Assembly (NCBI GenBank): GCA_034440635.1
Contig: JAOTON010001139.1
Location: forward strand, 32,103-96,102
Source: Lepas anatifera
Lineage: Eukaryota > Arthropoda > Thecostraca > Lepadidae
DNA: 64,000 bases
Direction: 5' to 3'
Below, piece after piece: positions 13,201 through 26,500 of the stretch (its first letter is position 1; each line of letters begins with the position of its first letter). The notes below the pieces were generated by a model. It did not search any database. It worked only from the letters and a program-made list of their open reading frames with translations, and was not told where the DNA came from. The translations under genes were made by a program, and so were the position numbers.

Positions 13201-16200
13201 GTCGTTATCAATCCGAGTCGTTATCGATCCGAGTAGTTATAGATCCGAGTCGTTATCAATCCGAGTCGTTATCAATATGGGTCGTTATCAAGGAGTCTTT
13301 ATCAGTTGAGTCATTATCAACCCGTGCCATTACCGATCCGAGTTCAGAAAACACGATTAAATCGAAAAACATGGCAATCCCAATCCAGATCCCGATTCGA
13401 TCATACCCGAATGATCTGGTTAATCCAACCCTCCACTGCTTCGGAGATCCATTTGGTTATCCGATCCGTGATAAGCTCTAAAGCTAGCTAGCTCTAGCAG
13501 CCGACGGGTTCAGCTTCGTCAGCTCACGCCGAAGCCTAAACACGTCGCGCGGCACAGAAGGTCAAGTCAAGGGTCAACCTTTTATCTTCGCCGCCCGCGC
13601 TAATGCGGTTGGCTGTCATGACCAAGGGAGTGGCAATTTAGAGTGTCGCTGGGTGTATTATGGGCTGGAGTTGAAAATGGTGTTTGAGGTTTGTTTATCG
13701 AATGTGAGAACTGCATTTTGGTGATTAAGCTTGTCACAAGAAGATTTAATCACTTGTGCCCCTTTCCCAAAATTGATGTTTGTGCGAAGGATTAAACAGA
13801 ATAAAAAATTGATAAAATTTTACCTTGTTGAAAATACAAGACTCGTTTTGGCCAACTAGCGTAGGGGTACAGGCTGCGCGCTAGATAGAACACTGATACC
13901 TGCGCTTGAGGTTTGGGGCCTGTGGGTCTCTTCTAAACCCAACTGGAGATTGATTTGCTGAGGAGAGCAAACTCTGAATTTTTCCCAACTGTGACATTGA
14001 CCTGCCACACCTGATGACAAAAAATCAGCGTCCTTGTGGGGACATTGATTAATCACTGAGCAAGACCGATCAATGTTAAGTAGCTTAACTTCACGTCTCG
14101 AGACGAAGTGACCATGTTTGGTACCGCCACTACTGCTTTACTTATCATACTAATCGTGCCCGAGACTTCGTCGCTGAAATACTTGCTTCTACTAGGCGTG
14201 GAAACCGGTTAAATGTCAAGGAGCGAATTATGGCAAGGCTATCCTACTCAGCGCCCAGCAACTACTTGTCTGTGGGTAAATCTGCTGAATTCTACGGATG
14301 GTATTGCTGTCTGAATGTTCTAGCCAAAATTGTATTGAAACCGCGGCTTTGTTCTTTATATCTCTTTCGCTCCGGCATTTTTCTGATTTTCGGAGTGTGA
14401 TCATCGCTCTATTTCGACGCACTGTATTCCTTCTCAGATGGTCCTGAAAGCTGTACTCAAACTGTTTATTCTGTTGCGAAAGATCCTCGATCTATGCCCT
14501 TGGGGTATTTACACCAATCGCTTGAGTTTCGCCTGGGTATGCATGTGTGCTAAGTAACTACACATTTTCACTAACCCTACTACTGGGGATGCATTAGCGT
14601 GGAGAACAGTTCTCAACTTACACGCCACTGACCCGGGTTCGAATCCCTGGGCGGGTATTTAAAGGGAATGTGGCGCCTTCATAACATGATTTGAACTGAG
14701 ATAGCCATGTTGTAAAGCAAGTCGAAAAACGCCTACTACCTTACGCCTACTCCATATATCATTTGTCTTGGAACTCGATATTTCCGTAGAAAAAAAACTA
14801 AAACCTACCTGACACCAGCCCCCTCATCAGCCCCTCGCCGGGCGGCCATTGCTGTGAGCTGCTGGTGTGACGACATATGCTAACGTCACGATGAGCATCA
14901 ACCAATCGAAGCCCTTGAAGCGTTTCAAATATGGTAGTGGTTGCCAGATCATGACATCATCCACAGGCAGATATTTATTTATTTTCCTAGAGGAGTATTT
15001 TTAAAAACAAAATATTGCGCTTATTTAACATTTTTCGGAGAAATCATGAGTGGTTTCATCATTTTTGGCTAAAAGTACGCCTAATTTCACTAAATTTCAG
15101 GATTCGACCAAGGTGCCACATTCCCTTTAACTCCATCCGATCTCCACAATACCCTCCCAACAGGATGAGAGTTTGCGGTGCCATATGGCCTCAGCAACGG
15201 TTGTGTCGTAAAGCCCCAAAGTGGTGTTAATACTCAATACAACTACTTCTCATATCTGCACCATTGGTATTACCTAGGTTCGTATGTGAATGAAATCACC
15301 TAATAAAAAAGCTACCTAAGGCCACAATCTATATCTAAAACAGGGATTACTGCGTCTGTGGGCGAAGTTGCCCTAGGCGTAGGAACGGGGTGGGCCGGGG
15401 CCTGGCCACCCCCAACATTCTGGTCTTAACCATTAACCCTATGGCGTTGACTGGAAAGAAATGACTTAAATGCCCCCCCTCCCCATTTGCTTCCACATAT
15501 GAAGTTGCCTGAAGTATCTCAGTACCACATCTGACAAGACGCAGAAGTCAAATATAGTATCATTTAGCCCTGTGGCACCGACTACGTCACAAAGAGTTGT
15601 TATGGCAACGGCAGATGGCGGGCTGTTGCCGAGGTGTCTGCCGAACCAGTGACGTCACGTAATGGACCAGCGTCTTGTTTGTATACCGCAGCATGTGGAG
15701 TGGGGCTTAACGCTCGAGAGAGAGAGCTTGGGAGCCTCTCGGTGGTCTCTTCAGGAGGGTTGGTACTTGACATGGGGGTTGTTGGGTTGTATGGACTTCA
15801 CGATGTCAAGGAAAATTGTGTTGACTTTATAGCTGGCCGATGATGCTGATGTCTCTGTGACGTTCAAAACGCTCAAGTCAGCTTGAAATCAATAAATAGT
15901 TTTGAATATTGAAATAATCTCGTCGAGTGTTCAAGCTGGTGACAGGCAGACCTCATATCAGCATGGAATAATGATAGCAATATGCTGGCAAGGCTGTATG
16001 ATTTTGCAACCAGTGCAAATCCACCACGCTACATGTGGAGTTGATTGTCTGGTGTCGGCACCAACAAAGATAACAATGCACAGACAAAGCGCTATGATTT
16101 CGCCTGAGTAGACATCCAGCGCGTCATACATGGAGCTGATGATCTGATGTAACAGCTGGCAGAAGTGTCATGTGGTGTTTATGGTCGGCGGTCGAAGATC

Positions 16201-19200
16201 ACGGACCGCGGATTGTGGGGGGGCGGTCATCGTTGTTGAAAGGTTTGCTTCGAGAGCAAGGGATGATGACACCTGTTGTCACCAGAAGATTCTGCGAAAT
16301 ACAGGGGAATGTTGTTTCGTGTTCATTTATAGCGTGGCAACTTTGGCATGGCAAAAACTCTGTTTTTAAGCCAGAACTCATATTAGGCCAACTATTTGTA
16401 AATCTTTTCCGTTATGCTGTGATCTATTTTCCCCTTCATTCGTATGCCTCAAATATGGTTATACTTATATTCTTTGCCTCAAATATGGGTGAATATACCA
16501 AATGTTTAGACATGGGGTGCTTGGCTCGTCTCTTTGTCTTCACCGACGAGGAGCGAATGACTCCACGTTCGCTCGCCTTTCGTAAAACTGATATGAAGGC
16601 TCTTAAAAACCAGAGAAAATGACGTTCGCGTTTCTGACGCTTTTGTCTCTCTTCGCTCGAGCTTATGCAGCGTGAAAGTAGCCCCTGTCTTGTAAATATG
16701 ATATGCAAATTGGATGTTCAAGCACTTTTGACGACCAGCCCATGTCGAATATGATACCACAAAAGTGCAAGCGAAGGGATTTCAGGAGTCTCTTGTGGCT
16801 CGTTTCGTGGGGTCTATTTTAGACCATGGGTGGTAAAACTGGAACTAGCTAATTCCCTGGTCCCATGATAACGTACTTGTTGGGGCAGCTTCGACTGATT
16901 TTGGTTTAGTGTTCATTAAAATGAGCTGTGCGTGATTGTCTCTCCAGAGAGTGCGATAGAACGGTTGTTGCCAGGTTATTCAGAGAAGCCTGAAGGCCAG
17001 CTGATGCTGATGTGATGCCGCATCGATTCAGTCGCGAGGTTGATGCCGTCTGGTGCTCGTCAAGTCTCTAATCTTATCGTAGGCTGTGCTCATATGCGAT
17101 CAATGCTCGTTCTCGAAGGAGTTTAACGATGCTAATATCTTTCGATCAGAAGTGGAATTGGCTTGTTTTCAGCGAGAACTTAATGGAGTCTTGATTAGTT
17201 TCCCCGAAATGTTTTAGGAGTTACGTCAGTCTTTGGCTGAGGAAAGGGCTTATTGGGACGCACTTTTTCCGAAGCGTGTGAGGAAAGGGTGATATTTTTC
17301 CATAGTTGCACATTTATCCTGCCACCCAATAATACTTTTTATATTATCGGATAGTGTCGCACGATTGTCAGATTTCTGTGGTGACATTTGTTTGTGCGAA
17401 TCGTATCGTATTTATGTAGTGCTACCATCGCCCCAAGGTCGACTATTGGCCAGGTTTCACTGCAGCGGGCGTCAGAGAGGGTCCGCACCACCTTCTGTCA
17501 GAAAGCTGGGGCAGCGTTCATCAGCTGATTGTCGCTAAAAGCTTTTCGGATAGGCTTTTGCGTTGCTGGCTATACATGGGAAACGCCTGTGCGAACGTGT
17601 AGGCTTAGACGCAAGGGCAATTCAAAATATCGAAAGCAAAGTGTCATGTAAAGATGTTCAGAACCCTGGGGTTTTTACGTGCATACACTTTTTTCTTTGC
17701 CAGCACAGCATTGCTAGCTATTTGGAGGCAGGTTACCGCTGAAAACGTGAAAGTTATTGTATTCAATAACCATTTCGATAAACATGTGTGACCCGGGAAA
17801 TAATTGGTCTATCCTTTCAAGTCAAGTCAGAAGCACTTGTTAACCAGACTCCATGGAAATCCAGGTTAAAACTAGACAACGTTACATACCTTTCAGTCGC
17901 TTTTAGTGCCCTATCACTCACACAATCATGAGTTCTGTGCCGTGCCAGCTTCTGGCATCAACACTGCCTCGAGTACCGCACGCCGGTACAAACTCAGGCG
18001 GAGCAATTTCGAACTAATCGCTCGGCCCGGGGGCGCTCTTATGCTAATGCTACCAGACGTGTTCTCGCTGTCCAATCTGCCGCCTGACGGATGGATGAGA
18101 CTCTAATCTGACCTGACGAAGGCGCTGAGTGATTAACGCCCCGGGCCATTCAGATAAGGCGCGTGTCCGTGAGCGATCGTGAACCGGTTTTCTGGCTTAG
18201 TTCAGATCGGCTGCCGGCTTCTGTATGTAATAAAAGTGCTGTGATCGGTGAGGAATATGTAAATAATTGGGAAGTTTTCATTTATAGTGGGTCTGTAGCT
18301 AACCCGAACATCCTGGCCGCTACCGGGTCAGACTTGGTAAAGTATTCTAATAGAAAAGAAATACTAAGCTCTCTAGTGGATTGCGTTTCTGGTGGAGAGG
18401 ATCAGATGGTGGCTGCGGGACTCGATTCCATGGCCTACCCCAGGCCAGTAACTGTCTCATCTGTCGAAGAAAACGAATTGCCTTCCGATCGCTACAGTTT
18501 CGGTGGAATAATTCGTTCAATGCGGGAGATTCTGCCCGGGGGAAATTGGCCAGTGTGGAGAGTTGGACTTGAGTTGGGAGAGGGAGGGGCGCGGGCGCTC
18601 TCTGTCAGCCTCTGGTGGGTCGTAATGTCGCGGCGAACTGACTCGGCCGGGGCGGCTTCCAGACGCCCCAGTTGAAAACTCGTGCCTGTGCTGGAACTTT
18701 TTGGCGGATGGAATGTCAAAGCTGCACACCATATCATCTGAAATCCGGGTCAACGGGCGTGCGTGCCCAGGGACAAAATCGGCCTGTGTGTGATATGTTT
18801 GCATGTAGAAATGTTGAATTCAAGAGACATTTTATCATGATTGTCTCGTTCAGAATTATTGTGTTTGTCTTCAGATATGACGCTGCTTACTTCCTTGTTT
18901 TAGGGATTTGAAAGCGCATGTACAACAGCGGTTTATCTATGATACAAATGTGATTATTTCTGGAAGATGCATTTTTAGGCAGCCGAACCTTGTCATAATT
19001 AGAGGACCGAGGAAGCTATGTATAATTTAATGTGTTCTTTCTGTGGAATTCTTCTCGTGGTTGAACATAGCAAGGGAACACAACTTGTGCTGGAGGTTAA
19101 ATGTAAAACTGTTCCTTTTGTCTCTCCATCTATAGTATGTCAGTACTTCCTTTCGTAAGGAATTGTTGTGTCCTCCCGTTAAGACTTTTGGAAAGATTGC

Positions 19201-19891
19201 TTATTTGGCGGGAAATAGTGCGCCAAAAATCCCACGTTTTGGCTGTGCTGATGTGTAGCTGACTGAACTTGTGAGTACAGCTTTACAGCCAGCATTGGTT
19301 GCATGGTTCATCGAAGTTCAGAAAAAAACAACATTTTACCGTCATATTTGGGAAAATCTCGGGGAGCCCTGGAATCTGATATCCTCAGGTTCCCCCTGAA
19401 ATGTATGTTTGTATAAACGGTAAATTGTATGAACGTATCAAAATTCTCTTCATCTCGGGGTAAAAGCCGGTCTGCGTTGGGTAAAAAGATAATTTATCTG
19501 GTCTCTGTGGTCTATTTTCCGTTCTATCTCAGCGTGTGGTAGACACGAGCCCAGGCACCCCCATCACTAGCAGTCGAACGGCCTCATTGGAGGCACTGCC
19601 TCTCAAAGTACACACTCGGACCTTCCTTACCGCTGTAGTAGGAGATTATCCCGGGCGCCAGCGGCCGTCGTTCTCTCAGGCCTGGCTGTACCACACCGTT
19701 GTACACCGGTGGCCGGCCATCCGGAAGGTCCGAAAAGCTGTTGAACCGGGTCAGAATCACGTCTTTATTGACCCACGGTTACGGCTGGTCATGGATGGCG
19801 AAGCAGAGCGATGTTCTGGTCCCGTGAGCGTGCGGGGCTTGGGATGTGAGTTAGATGGATTTTTGCTCCCAGCGTTTGGAAGAAATGGCTC

Positions 19892-19956
<65 letters not shown>

Positions 19957-20541
19957 ACCGATTGGTAAATTATAGATGGCCCCCTATATCCAGCTGGCCC
20001 TTCGTGAACTTTCCAGATTCTGCGATTTAATTAAAATATCTTTAAGCCAGAGGTTTATATTTTCCATTTCTAAACTTAAAAATGTATTTATATATTTCAT
20101 TCTCAGAAATGTAAGGATAAAGATGTTTTCTGTGCCAGATCTGTAACGTGAAGATCTAACATAATTTTAGTCATTTCTACGGTGAATATATCCCCTGCCT
20201 TCCTGAGCTTGTTATTAAATCTCCCCTCGGAGCTGGACTCAATACATATTAATGAACGTCGGACCTACTTTCTGCACATTTACTGCTCCGGATCATCGCG
20301 AGTTTAAATCCTGTCCGAGAATAAGTTATACGATGAACAGAAATGCATGGAAGGGTGCTTCTTCGACTGCTCCTTCTGTTCTGAATTCGAGATGCTTTTA
20401 TCTCATTTAATGTAGGGCAGAGCGAGAGAGTCGGGTCAGTTCGGAAACGTTCAAAACTGCGTGCCTTCTTCCACCCGAATTCCGCTATAACCGCCCCATG
20501 ATCATGAATAATCATGGTGGTGTTTTTCACTTCTGAACCCG

Positions 20542-20582
<41 letters not shown>

Positions 20583-23500
20583 TTTTCTTTCTCTCGTTTT
20601 TCATATGATCTCTTTCGCTCTTTACTGTTCCTAAAACAACGTGCAGCGCAAATTATTATGGAGGCTTCCTGGATGCCGTTTTTCACTCGCCTCCTTTCTT
20701 CTTTCAGTCTTGTCGTCGGACAGCCGTTGCTCTCACCTTCAAGAGCTGGTGCGGAAGGCCCAGAAGAGGGTGGACACTCTGTCGGCCTACCTGGCCACAA
20801 CCAATGGAGGCTACAGCAAGGAGAGCGAAAAACAGCGAACACTCTGGGAGCGAAGACTGAAGCTGCTCAACCGGATGAAAGTGGGCTTCGACCAGACGCG
20901 TGAGTTTGCCCTGAGGCGTCCAAGAACCTGGTGTTGGAAGGTGATGGAAGAGGAATTAATCTGCGCGACGGTAGCCCGCTTCCCAGGCGCCAAGGCTGTT
21001 TCATGTGTCCGAGGGGTGTTAATGGGATGTTTCCTACGATTCGGGTGTGATAATGGTGGGTTTTGAGTATGTCACACGCATGACCTCAGAGTGCAATTTG
21101 GCTACAGTGGTGATTTTGTCACCTCTTTGCCCACGGTACAGCAGAGTGTGATTGGAGACTGAAATCGTTAAAGTAAGGTCGCACATTACATTATCTCGCT
21201 GTTAAATCCAGATCAGAGGTATGATTGCAACCGATTTGGGTGATTTAAGAATTTATTTGTGAGCTGTCTCAGAATTATACCAGATGGAAGCGAATTCTGG
21301 AGATATTCCTCACTGCAAAAGTTATGTGTCATTGTGGCTATACCTGCGGGAAGCAAACATTGGCATTGCTTACATTTAGACATGACTCAGTAACCCCGTC
21401 CTATTAGATGGTGGGCTCCAACCCTGTGGTTTGGTGATTTTATTTCAGAAAATGTAAGGAAAATTACAGGGCTATTTGACCTAACCGCGATCTTAAGAAT
21501 GCAAACTACCCATCAAAAACTTCCTATTCGATTTTAGTGTTTCTTGTTAGCTTCTTCCAAAAATTAAACCCCTATGGAAAACCTTTAGGTAGCCGTCTAC
21601 GGGGCCCTAATAGTCGTGGCCAAGGCCTTTCATGCTGGCAACATTACGATTTTGTAGCACCTATCGCGGCACAGTATAAATTATTTTTATTTTATTTGGC
21701 TCCTAATTAGTAGCATTTCCAGTTTTGAACCCCATCTAGGCGCAATTAGTTTTGAAGGTACGTAATTCAGCTTTCTATAGATGTGTGCCGTAATATCTGA
21801 TGATCCCGGGATATGTTGAGCTGAAAAACTGTATCTGCCAATCCTTCAGGGGTGGCAAGCTTGTCAGACGTCAACACTAGCCTGGATATGTCCTCCGTGA
21901 AAGCCTGCCTCTGAATCTACTGGTCATTGTATTAGCGATACTTAAATACCGATAACTTAAACGCCTAAAAAGCCATGTTTCTTATATGCCTTATTGAAAT
22001 GTTGAGGTTATTAAAAATGCAGTTCAGAAGTTCAACACTTTTACGGTCACGTGTTCTGGCTTATTTCACCTCCGAATCTCGGCTTCTGTATCACGTTCAG
22101 CACTATCAACAGCACTTCCATGACCGGAATACCAGCTCTCTAATTTGCCTACGATTTGGCATCACTTTCTCCCGACGCGCTGTCATTTGGTCGGAGCGCC
22201 CGAGGGCGGACCGGGGTGACCCCGCGCCGTGTCCGATTGACCCTGGGTGGTCCGCTGCTGAGTTCCTGGGCTGATGTCCGGGAAAAGTCATTTAGAAGAG
22301 TGGATCACACCATTTCATTACGGCACATGACAGGCTTCTGGTAATGGTGGCCGCTTTGCTGCCACTAGAAAAGTGTCTGGAGCTTTAAAGCTCGTTTCAG
22401 CCGAAAGCTTATATCCTGGAAATGACGCTGGGCCTGGGGATGTGTTCAACAGCTGCTTAGTATCATATTGGAATTATATCTGGCGGACATTTTCTATTTT
22501 CCATGACTCCCTCGCCTGTCTCTTATCTCTTATTTTCCATCAGTCCCTGTTTCAGTTTACGTAACTCTTTGCATGAGTAAAACTGGGATGAATATGTTTC
22601 TTAGAATTGAGTAGATTGATTCTTTATTTCGCTGGATATTTTGTGAGCTACTGTTTTCCATCTTTCTTTTAATTTCTTGGAATAAGCTTGCCTGTCAGCT
22701 GGTTTTGTGTATAATTTTGGGTTCCTGGAATGCATGAACGTAAGTTAAGGCTCTCACTATGGCTCAATATTATTTCGGAAAATATTCTAGTCAAGGTAGC
22801 ATTCTTAACTCAGAATTGCGTACTTTTTAAGAGAACTGAAAGAACTCCTAACTGACACTTGGCTTAGTATACTCTTGGTTCATATCAAATATTGGTTTGA
22901 GGGCTAATCTAATACGTATCCAAACGCCATGGACCCTCCAACCCGCGCAATTAGGACATGGGTGGGCGAGAAAGCGTGAGTTTACTGGTTTATTTAAAGA
23001 GGGTATCAGGCTTCAAAAGCCAACAGTAGCTGCCAGTCAGGTTGGAATGATCGGGCGTCCCAGACCGACAAGTCGGTCCTTTGTAAACATTGCATACTGT
23101 CTAGCTACAGCGGGACCCACTGGAGTGTGCAATGTGCATTGCAGTTGTCTGCAGTGTGCATGTCAGTTGTAAGTGAGGGGTGAAGCTGAAATTGCAGGGC
23201 AAGTGGCATTCTTGATTTCAATAACCATCACATACAAATGGATAGCATGAAATAATCTTTGTTTTGAGCCTTACATAGGCCCGTTGCACCAGACAAAAAT
23301 AATCCAAAGTCTTGAAAGCATAAAACGATAACTTTCAAGGATTTTTTTAGAATTCACTCAGCTCGTCATGGGGGTGCCCAGGCAACTTCCAGAGACATGA
23401 ATCTGCTTAGACACATACACAAGTTGGCAAACATACATATTGCAGCACTTGAGAAGGCTTGCACGCATTAGAGGGCTGTGACGTTGAAAGTACTTAAGCA

Positions 23501-26500
23501 GCTAAACGCCTAACGCCACACATGAAAGTTTGCATATGTCTGGTTAGGCACTCAAATTGGGCGCAATGGAACTGCTAATGTATCGGGTTACATGTCTTCA
23601 GACCCACATAACCTGCCCAGCTGGGTGTATGTAGAGGTCACTGTATGACCCGGGTGTCCCCGCGGCCTCAGGTCCCCTGACCCTCCCAGTCGAGTTTCGG
23701 TGGAGGCCACTGTATAACCCGTGTGTCCGCGCCCTCAGGTCCCCCTGACCCTCCCAGTCGAGTTTCTGTGGAGGTCACTGGACCGGAGGAGGTTCGTCTC
23801 CGCCTGGAAGAGCCTGACAATCAGCATCACTCCGTCTGCACCAAGTACAAAGGTTTGTCAAATGCAGTGGTGGATCTACACTGATTGTTCGGGGGGGCAA
23901 TGGGGTCTCAAATCGTGAAAACATCCGGTGTTGTTTAAAGGGCACAATTAGGGTTGTGGGGTGCAAATGTTTTCCCCTCCGTCCTCTAGATCCGCCTGTG
24001 GTCGGATGCCTAGTTTTGTAATGAAAGAGCGATCAGCATGGTTGGGGGGTGAGGGCACTGCAGTAGCAGTCAGAGATTACGCGCTGGTGTGAGTTCTGGG
24101 TCTGTGACCTATCACGGGGGGGTTCGGGGTTTGTCATTAGGTCAGATTTCGGAAAGCATCACAATCCTCTCTTTCCTCAGCGTTACAATAGTTAACTTTT
24201 ATGGGTATGCCCTACTGTGCATGTATATGATGTTTTGGAGCTAATAGAACCTCCACTGGATCGACGCTCGTGGGCCACTTTGTTCGCATCCACCACGGTG
24301 CAATGGTCGACTTCCTGGGATTTTACCCCACTGTGCGGCGAGTTGAACGTCACAGACCCGGTATTTTGCCGTGTCTGAAGAAGCAGCTGACTGTTGTCCC
24401 CTCCTCCACAGTACAATGGTCGACTTCGCCGGACTTTAGCCCACTGTGCGGGGAGCGGGACGTCACTGAGCTAGTGCCCCCGCCGGAGCTAGCGGTGGGA
24501 GGCCTGACACAAGGCCAGAGGCATTTCTTCCGCGCCGCCTCCGGCAACTTCTGTGGCTGGAGCAGGTTCATGACGTCACAGCCCAGCGGTCTGGTGCCCT
24601 CAGGTGAGACCAGTGTTCACCTCTTGTGTTCACTAGTGTTCACGCCTTGTGCGGACGAGTTTAACACCAACTTTTGTGTCAATGATTGTTGTTAATGACG
24701 TCTTGCGTCCGCGATTGTCTTGTGGCTGCATTTTGCTTCGTCTTGTGAACGCGTGAGTTCACTTTTTGTTCTCGCGGGTGTTCATTGAGCTGTAAGCGCA
24801 GCGGTGGTGATCTGAACATTTGATTTGGACATCGGGTGTGGTTGACGGGACGGAAAGTCTGTTTCCGTTCCCTACACTTGTTTCCGGCTTTCTAGACATG
24901 TAGACCTGGGTTTAACATCGCGTTCTGGCACCACTGGCGGATCCAGGGGGGCCCAGGGGCCATGGCCCCCAAAGCCCGAAATAGTATCTTTTGCCCCCAA
25001 AACGACCGACTTTTGGCCGTTTTTTTTAATCCTATGCTTTTTGCGATTTTTTCCCGATTTGGCCCCCAAAACGATGTTTTGGCCCCCTCAAAACTTTTTC
25101 CTGGATCCGCCAATGTCTGGCACCGACCAAAGCCAGGGCCATAGACTGGGTTTGTGCTTTTATGGTGATTCCCGTCCTGTTTGTTTGCTTTAATTACATC
25201 AGAACGCAAGGATTAGCTTGCTCGATGTGTTCAATGTGATGTATTCAGTGTGTTATATATGCTGATTGCTCATTGAATGCAAGCGAAAATGAACGCCTGG
25301 CTGACGGTTGCGGTGGGGTGTCTGAATTGAGTTCGGGATTGGGGGAAACAAACGAAAACAATATTAGGTAGATTTTCTGTGTGAATTACTTCCAAGTTAG
25401 GCTCATACACCCGCCGGAGGGTACTCTCGCGCTGAAACCTTGGGGCCGTAAATGGAAGATTGCGGTCTAAGTGTTTAGTTTTTGTGCGATCAACATCAAC
25501 GGAGCTGATTCGCCGGTCCTGAGTGGTTTCCTATCGAGCCCTGGTCCAGTGATAAGCCTCCGATAATGCGGCGCGTTGGCGGGTGAGGCGGCTCTGTAAG
25601 CCCTTCACTAGGGCTGGTGGTATCGAACTTGTTTTCCAGGCGAATAATTGCTAGTTTTTTTCCATTCTGAGAACCAAGGGAGGCTACAGGGCTCTCCCTC
25701 CCGTCCACCCCAAAATGTAATTGTCTATAGTTTATTCATAGTCGCAGGCTGTTTCGAGGCAATGGCGGGGGAGGCTCGAGACCCCTATCCCCGCCCCCCA
25801 GAATGTTTTCCTGGATCCGCCACTGCTGAGAACACAATTCCACGCTCGGATGTCTTCGCGTTCAATGGAAGTCATATAAAAGCGCACCTGCCCCTAAATG
25901 ACGCGCGTTCGCCACAAGCAATGACTGCAAGGCTCTGAAATCCGACTGGTTGTATCGCAGCTTTTGCTGTGTTGAGTGTAACTCCTGGTTGATTGCACTC
26001 CCTAGATGCATTTAATAATCGATATCTGTTTCATTTTCAAACTTGCAAGCTATTGAGGGGAGTATAGTAACGCCGTCTCCTTCCCGTCATCTGTCACCTA
26101 CGGATCCAGCGGGAAGGCAAAAATGCGTCCCCCGAAACCCCGATTTTTTCGGTTTTTGCCGATTTTCTGTAAAAGATCTGTACTTTTTACGATTTTGAAA
26201 CCCTTTACCTCCCCCGTCCCCGAACCATTGACCAAGCTCAAGCTCTGGTTGGAAGATTTAGCTCAGGTCGATAGTTAACTTGACCCATTTCCAAAGGCTT
26301 GTCCATCATGGTGGACCCACAATTTTAACAAATCAGCCTCCATTCCTTCTGCTTGGGGTTACGGACAACCATTATCGCACGGGTCATGTGATCAGAAAAT
26401 AGCGGTGTCGTGTCTCCAGGCAGCTGATAATCACAAGTTGTCACGTTCCCGAGGCCTGGTGTCAGACGTCATGGCACGCAGTGTCGGATCCAGGACTTCA

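Larger units (their letters stand above)
10802..20707 (+). other. ANKFN1 intron 3 (largest, 9.9 kb)
   Basis: Starts with the donor array. It also holds the 16-bp minisatellite, a SINE with nested MITE, and AT and CT microsatellites. Open frames at 16.2 kb, 18.2 kb and 19.5 kb have no protein signature or splice context. 11100-13000 and 15230-19500 otherwise show nothing. Confidence 0.8.

Noticed and set aside
14636..14646. tRNA gene
   Set aside because: Only a B box is visible; the sequence continues into a SINE body and lacks a tRNA fold.
16170..16622. Plus-strand 150-codon frame
   Set aside because: No domain or coding signature; inside an intron.
18163..18675. Plus-strand 170-codon frame in intron 3
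   Set aside because: No recognised family and no convincing splice sites or start context. Such a length is plausible by chance in a 9.9-kb intron.
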